A stretch of 64,000 nucleotides of DNA. It comes from Prevotella sp. P3-122. Its GTDB lineage: Bacteria > Bacteroidota > Bacteroidia > Bacteroidales > Bacteroidaceae. Below are positions 36,912 through 46,115 of the stretch, in pieces. A model generated the notes under the pieces. It worked only from the letters and a program-made list of their open reading frames with translations, was not told the origin of the DNA and made no database searches. How positions within the stretch are numbered: position 1 is the first letter of the stretch; each line of letters opens with the position of its first letter. The DNA lies in assembly GCF_002251365.1 (NCBI RefSeq), contig NZ_NPJH01000006.1:1-64000 (forward strand), in the 5' to 3' direction. The translations under genes were made by a program, and so were the position numbers.

Positions 36912-39179
36912 ATGAAGCATTACAATAATATGAAAAATCTGGTCGTGGCAGTTCTTACGGTGGCTGCACTTCAAACCATGGCGGCGCTGAGCACGGGCGC
37001 GAAGGTGCAGCCCCAAAATTCGGCTCCAAAGGAGGTGAAATCAGCCGCCGCCGACACGCTCGACCCGCAGCTGCGCCCTACACCTGTGCGCATGCGCTTG
37101 CTGGCACGCTCCTACGGCGATAGCGTGGTTCTGCGCTGGGCAATTGACGGCTTCCCGGAATGGCGATACTTAACCCAAACCGGCGTCAACGTGTTCCGCT
37201 ATGAGCCATCGGCAGGCCTCGAAATCGACACCATAGCTTTTCAACTCAAGCCTTTGAGCCGGGAGCAGATGCGCCAACGCTATTCGCAGACCGACTCTGT
37301 GGCTTTGCTTGCCATGGGTTCGCTCTATGGCACCGGCAGCCTCACCGCCGACATGACGCCTTGGACACCGGGCTCGATGGGCGCATTTGTCGACATCGAA
37401 CAGGACCAGAAGATGCGTCTTGCTACGGCTTTCCTCGTCTCGGAGTGGCGCTCCGACTTGGCTGATGCTCTTGGCTTGCGCATTGTCGACCGTACGGCAA
37501 AGAAAGGGCATACCTACACTTACATTATTCGTCCGGCTGTTGAGGACACAACCGGGTTTTTCCTCATTGAGAGCGACCGTATAATGGCGCTTAAAAACGA
37601 AAAATATCGCCCTGAGCCTTACGCTGTCACCCTCAGTGATTCAGTAGTAGGTCATGGTCAGGTGGTTTTGCGCTGGAACGACCAAAAGAACGGCTCATTC
37701 GAGATTTATCGTCGTCGCAAAGGCGATAAGGAGTGGACGCACGTCAACGAGCGCCCCTATCTGCCACCTTACAAATTTGAGTCTCAGAACGAAGATGCCA
37801 TCTTCTCCAACTCGGTGCCCGAACTCGGCACCTACGAGTATGCCGTGCAGGCACACGATGCTTTTGGCGACCTCACCGAGATGTCAGCCCCGCATGCCGT
37901 CACCTTCCGCGACTTGCAGGCACCTATGCCACCGCGAATCACTCAAATAGTCATTGAGCGTCCTAACCGTCAGGACCCTTCTGCCGAGGTGTGGGCAAAC
38001 ATCTATTTCAGCAAGGACACCATGGAGAACGATTTCGTGCGTTATGTGCCTATGTACTACAACGAACGCGACAGCCTAAAGTCGTGGCGTCTGCTCAGCG
38101 AGAAATACGTTGCTCCTGAAGACACCATGATGCGCATCGACGTCACACACGTTTCTACGGGCATGATGACAATTGCTGCCGTCGACACTGCCGGCAACAT
38201 GGGCTACGCAATGCCTACACTGCTGCGTGTGGCTGACCTCAATCCTCCAAAAGCTCCTGTCAACCTTACGGCAATCACAAAAATCACCGGAGAAATTCTG
38301 CTATTATGGGATATGCCCGACAGCGTAGACGTGCAGCACTACGAGGTGTTCTACGCCAACGATTTGAGCCACCATTTTGTGTCAGCCTCCGAAAATGAGA
38401 TGATTACCAGCCGCGCTTGGCAGGATACAATATCCACGAATGCCAACCAGCGCTACATTTACTATACCGTTCGCGCACGCGACTTTGCCCGTAACATCGG
38501 ACCATTCTCCGACACTATCAGAGTGTTGCGCCCCACCCCCAATCCTCCCACTGCGGCGCACCTCGACTCGACGTACACCTCACGCCGCGAGGTGTATATG
38601 CGTTGGGCTGTCGGCGGTGAGGAATACATCGCCCGTCACTACCTCAAACGCAAGATGGAAAGTGAGCCCGATGACCGGTGGACCACTTTGGCAGTGTTCG
38701 ACGGCGACAGCGTGGCTGCTGCCGGGTACTATCTGACCTATACCGACCGCCCGGCGATTAACCGCAACGACCGATATGAATACATGGTGGAGACCGTTAG
38801 TTTTTGGGATATAAGTTCAGGGCCTTCGGCGTCGCTGCTGGCGCGTGTGCGTGGCGACAACTATATCGAGGGGCTTGGGCTAAAGGCTTTCGCCACTTAC
38901 GACTCTCGCAACAAACAAGTTCGCCTGACTTGGGAACACGCTGCAGTGCCCGATGGCGCACCTTATTACTACTGCATCTATCGCAAAGAAGGCGACGGCG
39001 CCGATTTCCGCTATGTTATCAATGTCGACAGCTCCGAGCGATTGTTCACCGACCGCCTGTTTGCCGGCGAAACCAACGAATACTATGTAACTATCCGTCT
39101 TAAGGACGGCCGCGGCACCACACCGTCGAACACGGTGAAGGTAACCGCACCAAAGCCTAAAGACGCCGATAATAATTAG
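36912..39179 (+). CDS. Exported protein with fibronectin type III-like modules
   Basis: A 755-residue protein with a signal-type N-terminus (NLVVAVLTVAALQTMAAL) and repeated Fn3 strands: GDSVVLRWAIDGFPEW, GQVVLRWNDQKNGSFEIYRR, GEILLLWDMPDSVDVQHYEV, REVYMRWAVGGEEYIARHYL, KQVRLTWEHAAVP. That makes at least five modules. It starts 30 bases after the giant gene and is very probably translated from the same transcript. An Fn3 protein of this kind next to a TANFOR giant is a recurring arrangement as far as I recall, but the role is undescribed; structural or adhesive function is inferred. Confidence 0.8.
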   Translation: MKHYNNMKNLVVAVLTVAALQTMAALSTGAKVQPQNSAPKEVKSAAADTLDPQLRPTPVRMRLLARSYGDSVVLRWAIDGFPEWRYLTQTGVNVFRYEPSAGLEIDTIAFQLKPLSREQMRQRYSQTDSVALLAMGSLYGTGSLTADMTPWTPGSMGAFVDIEQDQKMRLATAFLVSEWRSDLADALGLRIVDRTAKKGHTYTYIIRPAVEDTTGFFLIESDRIMALKNEKYRPEPYAVTLSDSVVGHGQVVLRWNDQKNGSFEIYRRRKGDKEWTHVNERPYLPPYKFESQNEDAIFSNSVPELGTYEYAVQAHDAFGDLTEMSAPHAVTFRDLQAPMPPRITQIVIERPNRQDPSAEVWANIYFSKDTMENDFVRYVPMYYNERDSLKSWRLLSEKYVAPEDTMMRIDVTHVSTGMMTIAAVDTAGNMGYAMPTLLRVADLNPPKAPVNLTAITKITGEILLLWDMPDSVDVQHYEVFYANDLSHHFVSASENEMITSRAWQDTISTNANQRYIYYTVRARDFARNIGPFSDTIRVLRPTPNPPTAAHLDSTYTSRREVYMRWAVGGEEYIARHYLKRKMESEPDDRWTTLAVFDGDSVAAAGYYLTYTDRPAINRNDRYEYMVETVSFWDISSGPSASLLARVRGDNYIEGLGLKAFATYDSRNKQVRLTWEHAAVPDGAPYYYCIYRKEGDGADFRYVINVDSSERLFTDRLFAGETNEYYVTIRLKDGRGTTPSNTVKVTAPKPKDADNN

Positions 39180-39214
39180 TTTTTTTTAATTCTTTAAGTC
39201 GAATACAATTACAA

Positions 39215-39886
39215 ATGAAGTATTTAATACATACCATTGCCTTGATAATGCTGTTGTTCGCGGCATGCGGCGATTTCTACGTATTCGAGAACGAACCGGA
39301 CTCGTGGGATGGCGTTACAATGCGTGTGCTCTGCGACTCTAACTATGTGATGGAAGGCGACTCCATGCCTCTTCTTGTTGATTTCTCACCCGTAAATCCC
39401 GACAGCGGAGCAGTGTACTGGTTTATCCCCGACACTGTTATCGCAAAAGTTCGACATAACACTCTGTTTGCCAAGACTGCCGGCGAATTGCAGCTTGTGG
39501 CGGTGTCGAACAACGGACGTCTGCAGGACACTGCTCGGGTCACCGTATTCGAACATTGGGATACAGACAGGCTTGAGTTCTCAAACACGCACGACATGGT
39601 GATTTATGCAAACATTACCGTTGGAGGAAAAGGGTGGAATCCCGAATCGCAACCCGTGGCTGCCTTTGTTAACGGACAGATTGCCGGTGTTGCCGAGGCT
39701 CGCGAAGACCATGGCATCAAGTATGCCCGCATACGCATTTGGTCGTATGCCGACCAGTTTTCGGGAATCGTCACCTTGCAATGCTACGACCGTAGTCGCT
39801 ACCGCCTGTATTCCGCCCTCGACATTGATTTCAGCGTCGACCCAACGCTTGGCACTCTATCAGAACTCTATCCCGTCAATTTCTAA
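39215..39886 (+). CDS. Small lipoprotein with Big-like and AFVNG-type domains
   Basis: A 223-residue lipoprotein (lipobox LFAAC, Cys 19). Residues 30-110 form an Ig/Big-like strand set (MRVLCDSNYVMEGDSMPLLV, GELQLVAVSNNGRLQDTARVTV). The rest matches, by eye, the domain found at both ends of the 978-residue protein: MVIYANITVGGKGWNPESQP, VAAFVNGQIAGVAEA, then VTLQCYDRSRYRLY. The shared domain ties the two transcription units into one functional set. It lies 35 bases after the Fn3 gene. Confidence 0.75.
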   Translation: MKYLIHTIALIMLLFAACGDFYVFENEPDSWDGVTMRVLCDSNYVMEGDSMPLLVDFSPVNPDSGAVYWFIPDTVIAKVRHNTLFAKTAGELQLVAVSNNGRLQDTARVTVFEHWDTDRLEFSNTHDMVIYANITVGGKGWNPESQPVAAFVNGQIAGVAEAREDHGIKYARIRIWSYADQFSGIVTLQCYDRSRYRLYSALDIDFSVDPTLGTLSELYPVNF

Positions 39887-39900
39887 ACTTATAGCAAATT

Positions 39901-42507
39901 ATGAAAAAATTCTTAGCAAAATATTTCGTTGCAACAATATTGCCTCTAATAGTATGCTCATGCACGCTCATGCTTGAAGAGCCGCCAGCTCCCGACGCTA
40001 CCGAACCGGGAGAAAGCGGCGACGGCATAACCTCGCCACGCACCGAAATCAACGAATTCGGAAAATCGACCTATCAGTACAACGAGGGAGTGCGCATTAT
40101 TGATGAGTCATACCTTCCATATTTGGTTAAGGCATATAAAGGCTCGGAAAACGACACAATTCTGAACGAGACACACCTCTATTTTGCCAAAAACATTCCG
40201 GCGGATATGGTGCCTCAGCGCGGCGAGCTCATAAGCACACAAAATGTGCCGATGATTGACTTCGCATTGTGCGACAAGGTTATTGCTGTAGAGACCGAAG
40301 GAAACTTCTATAAGGTTACATCTCATGTGGTTCCCCTTGACAAAATCTTCAAGGTGCTTGAGGGTGAATACATCTTAGACATAGTGGCTGATGGCGACAG
40401 TGCATCAATAGGCAACACTCGTTCGGGCGAGTTGTCGGGTGTCGGAGCTCATATCGCAGGCGGATATTACCGCAATTTGAAGACGCGTGGCTTAGATTTT
40501 GATATATTGACCGGCGACATTCCAATGGCAACGGTTTGCGTTTCGAGTGATAGAAAGACTACACCGCAAGATATTTTTAAAGAATTGAATACCGACTCCT
40601 GGGGGAAACCGGCAGATATATTAAAAAAGACAAATCATATTAAAACGGAAGTTTCTGGTTCTGAATGTCAATATTTCATAGGACAGCAGTTTTATTTCAC
40701 CGTTGCCGTTAAACTGTCGCTTACCGGTATCAGAGTTGATCTGACGAGTAAAGTCAAGACGGCTTTGGGCATAGACGGTAAGAAATTTAAAGGCACAACA
40801 TCCATGGGTGTTTTTTGTACCGATGGGTCGGATGTTGAGTCTGACGGTTTCTTTCCGGCTAATTCATTCAATAAATATGAATATATGCTTGAACTTCCCG
40901 ACGTTCTGTCAATTCCCATTGTCATCGGTGTTCCGATGACGATAACTGTTGGATGCAGCGTCATCAATGATATGAAATTTGAGCTCGATAGTTCGGAGAA
41001 ATTCCATTTTGAGACCAGTTTTACCGACGAAAACTTTAAATTCGGAGCAACTGACAAGGAGTCGAAGGTTAAGAAAAAGAAGGGCGGAGTAAAGCACCAG
41101 ACCAACGAGCATGATGGCACCGTGAAATTTAAATATGGCACACGCAACACCTTTGAGATAAATGTAGGATTTTCCCTCGGAGCGGGCGGAAGCACAGTTG
41201 AAAAGGTAAAAAATGTAATGGCGGCGACGACCCTAAAAGGCAAATTAAAGGAAAGTGCAAAGGAGATTGCTGGTGACCAGTTGCCATCTTTTACACCTTT
41301 GGTGATACGACTCGTCTTTACGTATAAAGACGTCAACTTCAGCGATAACTCAGCAGTAAGTCCTTCTACTATAGAATATAATGGCAGAACATATAAATGC
41401 GGTGGCAACTCATGGCGCGACAGAAGTCTTTCGCTTGGAGCAGGCGCCCGATTCCTGCAAATAAGCGGTTTAGGCTCTGTTACTGGTGAGATTGCCGACG
41501 CAACGATGGACCAGTATGGAAACAAAGATATTCAAACATTTTATAGTATTTTGGGTAAATTAAGAAGCATTCTTTCCACACCAACGGCAGGCGGAGAGAT
41601 TTGGAGTGCCCATTCATCAAAATATGCAACATTTCAGTATGATATAGATGTTGACGTAGATGAAGGTCTAGAAGATTTTGAGTACGATGATAAGCTAATT
41701 TACGAAGTTGAGCTTACGCCAAATGTCGTTGATGAGACTCACGAAACAGACCATTTTTATGCTAATCGTTGTTTCAGCAATTTGCAATTGTTGGTTCTGG
41801 ATAAGAATAATAAAGTAATTGCTGTTGGAGAACCTTCGGGGTCGGCACCCGGATTTGCAAACAAGATAATTCCGGAGGAAAAGGCCTATCAAGATATTTA
41901 CCCAAAGGAAGATTATGAGTTTAAGTTTGCACTTAACAAACGATATGCTATCGAAGGAATCAAGCTTGTTCCAGCGTATGTTGAATGGTATAATCCCCAA
42001 AACCCAAGTAGCCAGTTCGGATGGACCAAGACATATATGTATGACATCCCATACACAATTTATGGAGAAAATACAGCCGTAAAATTCAATTATCCAAAAG
42101 GTAGACGTATCTTAAATAAACCTAATTTTGTGGGAGTGCTCTTTGATGCAGACTTTCTTTTGTCGGAAAAAGATAACAAACGACGCGCTGACCAAAAGAT
42201 GTGGGTTGAAGTTCAGGGCCTTAATGATAAGGGTGAAGTGATTATGAAGGGGACACTGTGCTTTGACGGCCAGTCGAAACGTGCTGGCACCTTGAAAGGA
42301 TTAGCTTATTTCCCTGCTGACGAACTGGATTCAGTGAAAAAAATCACATTTATTGCGAAGTATAGTTATTTGACTTATGGCATAAAAAACCTTCAAGAGA
42401 TAGGTAGACAGACATTCGACTTCCCATTAGTTCCTAATGGAGAATCAAACGCTATAGATTCTAAAGAATATCAAAAGGATGGATATGCCACAGGCACTGT
42501 TTACTAA
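39901..42507 (+). CDS. Large lipoprotein of unknown function
   Basis: An 868-residue lipoprotein (lipobox LIVCSC, Cys 21) with a Pro/Glu/Gly-rich linker just after the anchor (EEPPAPDATEPGESGDG), consistent with surface display. The body is beta-rich with no domain I recognise; TSMGVFCTDGSDVESDGFFP and IVIGVPMTITVGCSV stand out, as does a lysine-rich loop (ESKVKKKKGGVKHQ). It starts 14 bases after the previous stop and is the last gene of the operon. Codon use in its second half is more AT-rich than in the giant gene. Confidence 0.7.
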   Translation: MKKFLAKYFVATILPLIVCSCTLMLEEPPAPDATEPGESGDGITSPRTEINEFGKSTYQYNEGVRIIDESYLPYLVKAYKGSENDTILNETHLYFAKNIPADMVPQRGELISTQNVPMIDFALCDKVIAVETEGNFYKVTSHVVPLDKIFKVLEGEYILDIVADGDSASIGNTRSGELSGVGAHIAGGYYRNLKTRGLDFDILTGDIPMATVCVSSDRKTTPQDIFKELNTDSWGKPADILKKTNHIKTEVSGSECQYFIGQQFYFTVAVKLSLTGIRVDLTSKVKTALGIDGKKFKGTTSMGVFCTDGSDVESDGFFPANSFNKYEYMLELPDVLSIPIVIGVPMTITVGCSVINDMKFELDSSEKFHFETSFTDENFKFGATDKESKVKKKKGGVKHQTNEHDGTVKFKYGTRNTFEINVGFSLGAGGSTVEKVKNVMAATTLKGKLKESAKEIAGDQLPSFTPLVIRLVFTYKDVNFSDNSAVSPSTIEYNGRTYKCGGNSWRDRSLSLGAGARFLQISGLGSVTGEIADATMDQYGNKDIQTFYSILGKLRSILSTPTAGGEIWSAHSSKYATFQYDIDVDVDEGLEDFEYDDKLIYEVELTPNVVDETHETDHFYANRCFSNLQLLVLDKNNKVIAVGEPSGSAPGFANKIIPEEKAYQDIYPKEDYEFKFALNKRYAIEGIKLVPAYVEWYNPQNPSSQFGWTKTYMYDIPYTIYGENTAVKFNYPKGRRILNKPNFVGVLFDADFLLSEKDNKRRADQKMWVEVQGLNDKGEVIMKGTLCFDGQSKRAGTLKGLAYFPADELDSVKKITFIAKYSYLTYGIKNLQEIGRQTFDFPLVPNGESNAIDSKEYQKDGYATGTVY

Positions 42508-42569
42508 CCGGCATATCCGCCATTAGAGAGGCATCTCGGGCGAGATAACACTCACGCCATACTAATCTA

Positions 42570-43130
42570 TCAATATAAGATAAGAGCGGCAATGGAGCAT
42601 TTTTGCTCCGCTGTCGCTCTCGCATTTGGCGAAGCATAACCCGGGGACACCTGCACTTGAAATATCATTATTGCACCCGGTATGGGAGGAATAGCCACGG
42701 GTTTTGTGCCAAACAGGGCGGCAGTGGTTCTTTGTTTTGCTGTGACTTGAACAGCATAAAGATGGCTGGGGCAAAAATTCTTGATAACATTTGCCGGAAT
42801 AATCTGCGGAACAATCAGCCCATTCTTTTTGAAGAAAACAGGCGCTTTCGCCATAAGATAGTCAATAGCTTGCCCGTCAATGAGTTCCACTATGCGCAAA
42901 TCATAAATGAAAGTGGCAGCAGGGGCAGCGCTTACTACAGGCGGAGTCCACTGAAATACAGGGTTTTGCGTTGAGATGGTGTATACGTCGCATCCGCCAT
43001 CGCTGATGCTGGAAGTGGGTGTATTAGGGTTAACCCAAGCGGGCGCCTGAATGTTCATATCCTGAGCATGTGAAATGCACGATCAGCCGACGATTGCGAG
43101 CAGGCATAGAATGGATTTTAGATTTCGCAT
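42570..43130 (-). pseudogene. Broken TANFOR-family paralogue
   Basis: From ATG 43130 the frame reads a signal peptide MRNLKSILCLLAIVG, a TGA at 43085-43083, then SCISHAQDMNIQAPAWVNPN onward in the same frame. The rest to 42570 parallels residues about 178-300 of the giant protein: PVFQWTPPVVSAAPAATFIY against PMFQWMAPVVNCNPQARSYT, and NVIKNFCPSHLYAVQVT against NVTKYFCEGTTYAAQVT. The N-terminal TANFOR part is absent, so the signal peptide joins the second module directly. An open frame starts again at ATG 43058 but lacks export signals. It begins 9 bases after the hybrid sensor stop, so the two were one operon. Confidence 0.75.
42583..42620 (-). terminator. Hairpin at the end of the TANFOR paralogue
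   Basis: GAGCGGCAATGGAGC and GCTCCGCTGTCGCTC can pair in two blocks around ATTTTT. It lies in the last codons of the pseudogene and 75 bases beyond the plus-strand operon, so it may end either. Confidence 0.4.
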
Positions 43131-43138
43131 AATGGTTT

Positions 43139-46060
43139 TCAGTTATTATTGGTTTTACGGGAATCGGAGCGATATGCCTTTGGCGTCACACCCACTGTTT
43201 TACGGAATACGGTGCTGAAATATCCCGGGTCCTCCATGCCGCATTGATAGGTAATCTCGGCAACAGTGAGGTCGGTTGTCATCAGAAGGTTTTTCGCTTT
43301 TAGCAGACGCAACTTCAATATATACTCTTTAGTGGTTATTCCGGTGATAGCCTTGAGTTTACGGTTGAGCTGCGCACGTCCGATGCACATTTCGGCAGCT
43401 ATTGCGTCGTAGTCGAGTTTGCCAAGAGTCATTGCATTATGAACGGTGGCGACAAACTTGTCAACGAAAGCTTTGTCGAGCTTCTCGCGCTCGGTGAGAG
43501 AGTCTTCAATAATTACGAGTTCGCCCTCTGTTTCAGCAGTTTCAATGCTGTCGTTAGCAGGAAGGTTCTCCAAGGTGGCAGCAAATTTCTGCTGGAGCAG
43601 GCGGCGTTGTTCCATGAGTTTTTCGGAGCGGATGTTGAGCTCATCGGCGTGGAACGGTTTCTCCAAATAAGCATCGGCACCAGCTTCAAGTCCTTTTATG
43701 CGGTCGTCGTGAGTGGCGCGTGCCGTAACCATAATCACGGGAATATGGTCGAGCAACTGCGACGAGCGAATCTTCTTAGTCATATCAAAGCCGTCCATCT
43801 CAGGCATCATGACGTCGGCTATGATGATGTCGGGAACCAGTTGTTCAGCCTTAGCAAAACCTTCTACGCCATTAGATGCGAAGTAATAGCTGAATGCAGG
43901 ATTCATTTGACCGGCAATGTATTTTGCCACATCGGGAGTGTCCTCAACAATCAGCACGCGTGTGACGTATGATTCGCTGTCGTCGTCGGCGTTGGCGGCG
44001 TCGACAGGCGAGCTATAATTGCCGTAATCGGGCAATGCGGGATGATATGATTTAATGTCGAAGGCTTCCTTCGCTGATTCGGCGGAATGGATAGGAAGAA
44101 TTACGGTGAATGTAGTGCCGGCATTTGGCTCCGATTCCACAGTGATGGTTCCATTCATGGCTTTTGCTGAAAGCGCAGCTAACGGAAGCCCAAGTCCTGA
44201 GCCATCTTGAGTGTTTCCGCCGGCAATTTGGTGGTATGGCTTGAAGATATGGTCGATTTCATCGGCAGGGATGCCCACGCCGTTGTCGTGCACGGTGAGC
44301 CTCAAATTGTTGTCGTTCACCGAGGTGTGTATGCTCACAACGCCATCAGGGTGAGAGAACTTCAGGGCGTTCGACAGCAAGTTTTGTACAATCCGTTCAA
44401 TGTATTCGGGCACAAAATCCATTTGAATGGAATTAGGTTGTGACGAGTAGTCGACCGTGACATTTCGGTCGGCGCCATACAGACGACAGCTTTCGCACAG
44501 CATGGTGATGTAGCCGGTTACATCGCCATGGCGCCATGGCAATTTCTGCGTTCCTCCGTTCGACAATTTTGCAATGTCAAGCAGTTGGTTTATCAGGTTC
44601 AGCAATCGGTTTTCGTGCCGTGCAATAGTGTGCAGGTCGTCGGTTATTACATCGGTGTCCACGATGTGTTTTAGCGCATGGCTTGTGGCTCCGCGAATCA
44701 CGGTGAGTGGAGTGCGGAATTCGTGCGTAATATTGGTGAAAAACGCTGTGCGATTATTTTCTTCGCGGCGCAATATTTCGTTGCGCTGACGGCGCACTTT
44801 GTTGAGGCGAACGAGCATGGCAATGGCACACGCGGCAAGCAAAAGAATTATCACGGCGCTAACGATTACAGTGCGGTTCTGGCGCTTTTCATATTGCAGC
44901 GTGCGCTGAAGTGCCTGTTGCTGCTCGTTCAGTTTCTCGTTCTCATATTTCGCAGCATATTCGCTTGTGGCTTTTTGAATCTCGCGGCGATACAACGAAT
45001 CCTTGAGCACACCAGCTCTTTCAAGCTGGGTTAATGCTTCACGCGGATTGGATTGCTTGAGCGCTTCATACAGACCCATGCGACTCTTCGATTCGTTGAA
45101 CATGTCGCCGCTTTGGCTAAAGAAATCGAGGGCTTTATTGAAATACTCGGCAGCCAAAGCATGATTGTTGTCAGCCAAAGCAATTGAGCCAAGCTGGTTG
45201 CAAGCGATGCTGTATGACTGAATGTTGCCTGTCTTTTGCAGAATAGGCAGGGCTTTGAGAAGGTTGGCACGAGCGTTCGACGTCTTTCCCATAGCCAGTT
45301 GCACGGCAGCCATCTGGCACAGCCGGATTGCCGCTTTGCTTTCGCGTCCTGCACGCAAGTCAATTTCGTAGGCTTTGGTGGCGTATTCAAGTGCTTTCTC
45401 GTTATTGCCAATAGTCTGGAATATCTCAGAAGCGATGCCCATCTGTATAGCCATTCTCAGCGAATCGCCGGCGGCGGTGCTTTTGTCGATTGCTTCGATA
45501 ATGTATTTTCGGGCATCTTCGGGCCTTTTCGATTGAGTGTACATGAAAGCCAAGTTGCTCAAATCGCTGCTAATGGCGCTTTTGTCGCCCGAGGCACGGT
45601 CGATTTCAAGCAATCGCTTGCCGAGCTTAATTGCATTGACATAGTCGGATATTCGGGCATAGGATGCCGATAGATAACTGAGGCAGTCGGTTATCTTGAG
45701 GGTGTTGTTGCCTTTAATGATTAGCGGAAGCGCACGATTGCCATATTTCACCGCTTTGCGGAACTGTTGTTTTTCGAAATAATAAATAGTGGCAGTCAAC
45801 CACACTTCAGCCCGGACAGAATCGGCATGCCATTTGGCGGGTATCGTGAAAGGCTCATCGAAAAAGTTTTCTTCGTTGAGTATGTCGAAGAGGCGGTTTG
45901 CCAACACGCGCTGTTCTTTGCTGTCTGTTTTGTCGAATTCGCTTAGCAGTTCGGGAATTGTCATCTTTTCGATTGAACCTGCAAACGAAAGTGCACTGCC
46001 GAAACACATGGCGAGTGAAAAAAACAGAAAGGCTTTGCGATAAAACGAGGCTATATTCAT
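43139..46060 (-). CDS. Hybrid two-component sensor/regulator with TPR sensor and AraC output
   Basis: A 973-residue one-protein phosphorelay. A signal peptide (about residues 1-27, ending SFA) leads to tetratricopeptide-type helices over about residues 35-370, which form a periplasmic sensor rather than the beta-propeller type used by most polysaccharide loci. A transmembrane helix follows (VIVSAVIILLLAACAIAMLV). Next are HisKA (FFTNITHEFRTPL, His near 445), HATPase (NALKFSHPDG, DNGVGIP, GSGLGLPLA), a receiver (VLIVEDTPDV, Asp in IIADVMMPEMDG near 750) and a C-terminal AraC HTH (GRAQLNRKLKAITG...GMEDPGYFSTVFRK). ATG 46060 suits the signal peptide. It is followed by a TANFOR paralogue and faces the TANFOR operon, so control of that locus is likely. 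Confidence 0.92.
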   Translation of the reverse strand: MNIASFYRKAFLFFSLAMCFGSALSFAGSIEKMTIPELLSEFDKTDSKEQRVLANRLFDILNEENFFDEPFTIPAKWHADSVRAEVWLTATIYYFEKQQFRKAVKYGNRALPLIIKGNNTLKITDCLSYLSASYARISDYVNAIKLGKRLLEIDRASGDKSAISSDLSNLAFMYTQSKRPEDARKYIIEAIDKSTAAGDSLRMAIQMGIASEIFQTIGNNEKALEYATKAYEIDLRAGRESKAAIRLCQMAAVQLAMGKTSNARANLLKALPILQKTGNIQSYSIACNQLGSIALADNNHALAAEYFNKALDFFSQSGDMFNESKSRMGLYEALKQSNPREALTQLERAGVLKDSLYRREIQKATSEYAAKYENEKLNEQQQALQRTLQYEKRQNRTVIVSAVIILLLAACAIAMLVRLNKVRRQRNEILRREENNRTAFFTNITHEFRTPLTVIRGATSHALKHIVDTDVITDDLHTIARHENRLLNLINQLLDIAKLSNGGTQKLPWRHGDVTGYITMLCESCRLYGADRNVTVDYSSQPNSIQMDFVPEYIERIVQNLLSNALKFSHPDGVVSIHTSVNDNNLRLTVHDNGVGIPADEIDHIFKPYHQIAGGNTQDGSGLGLPLAALSAKAMNGTITVESEPNAGTTFTVILPIHSAESAKEAFDIKSYHPALPDYGNYSSPVDAANADDDSESYVTRVLIVEDTPDVAKYIAGQMNPAFSYYFASNGVEGFAKAEQLVPDIIIADVMMPEMDGFDMTKKIRSSQLLDHIPVIMVTARATHDDRIKGLEAGADAYLEKPFHADELNIRSEKLMEQRRLLQQKFAATLENLPANDSIETAETEGELVIIEDSLTEREKLDKAFVDKFVATVHNAMTLGKLDYDAIAAEMCIGRAQLNRKLKAITGITTKEYILKLRLLKAKNLLMTTDLTVAEITYQCGMEDPGYFSTVFRKTVGVTPKAYRSDSRKTNNN

Positions 46061-46115
46061 TGTTTTTGTATATCCTAAATTCCGCAACACTATTATAAAT
46101 TCAACTTTTTAAGTA

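Noticed and set aside
42603..42974. Plus-strand open frame after the surface operon
   Set aside because: It lies antisense to the TANFOR paralogue remnant, which has the visible homology.
43083..43085. TGA as a recoded codon (selenocysteine or tryptophan)
   Set aside because: TGA is a normal stop for many genes in this window, no SECIS-like hairpin is obvious, and the paralogue is truncated anyway.
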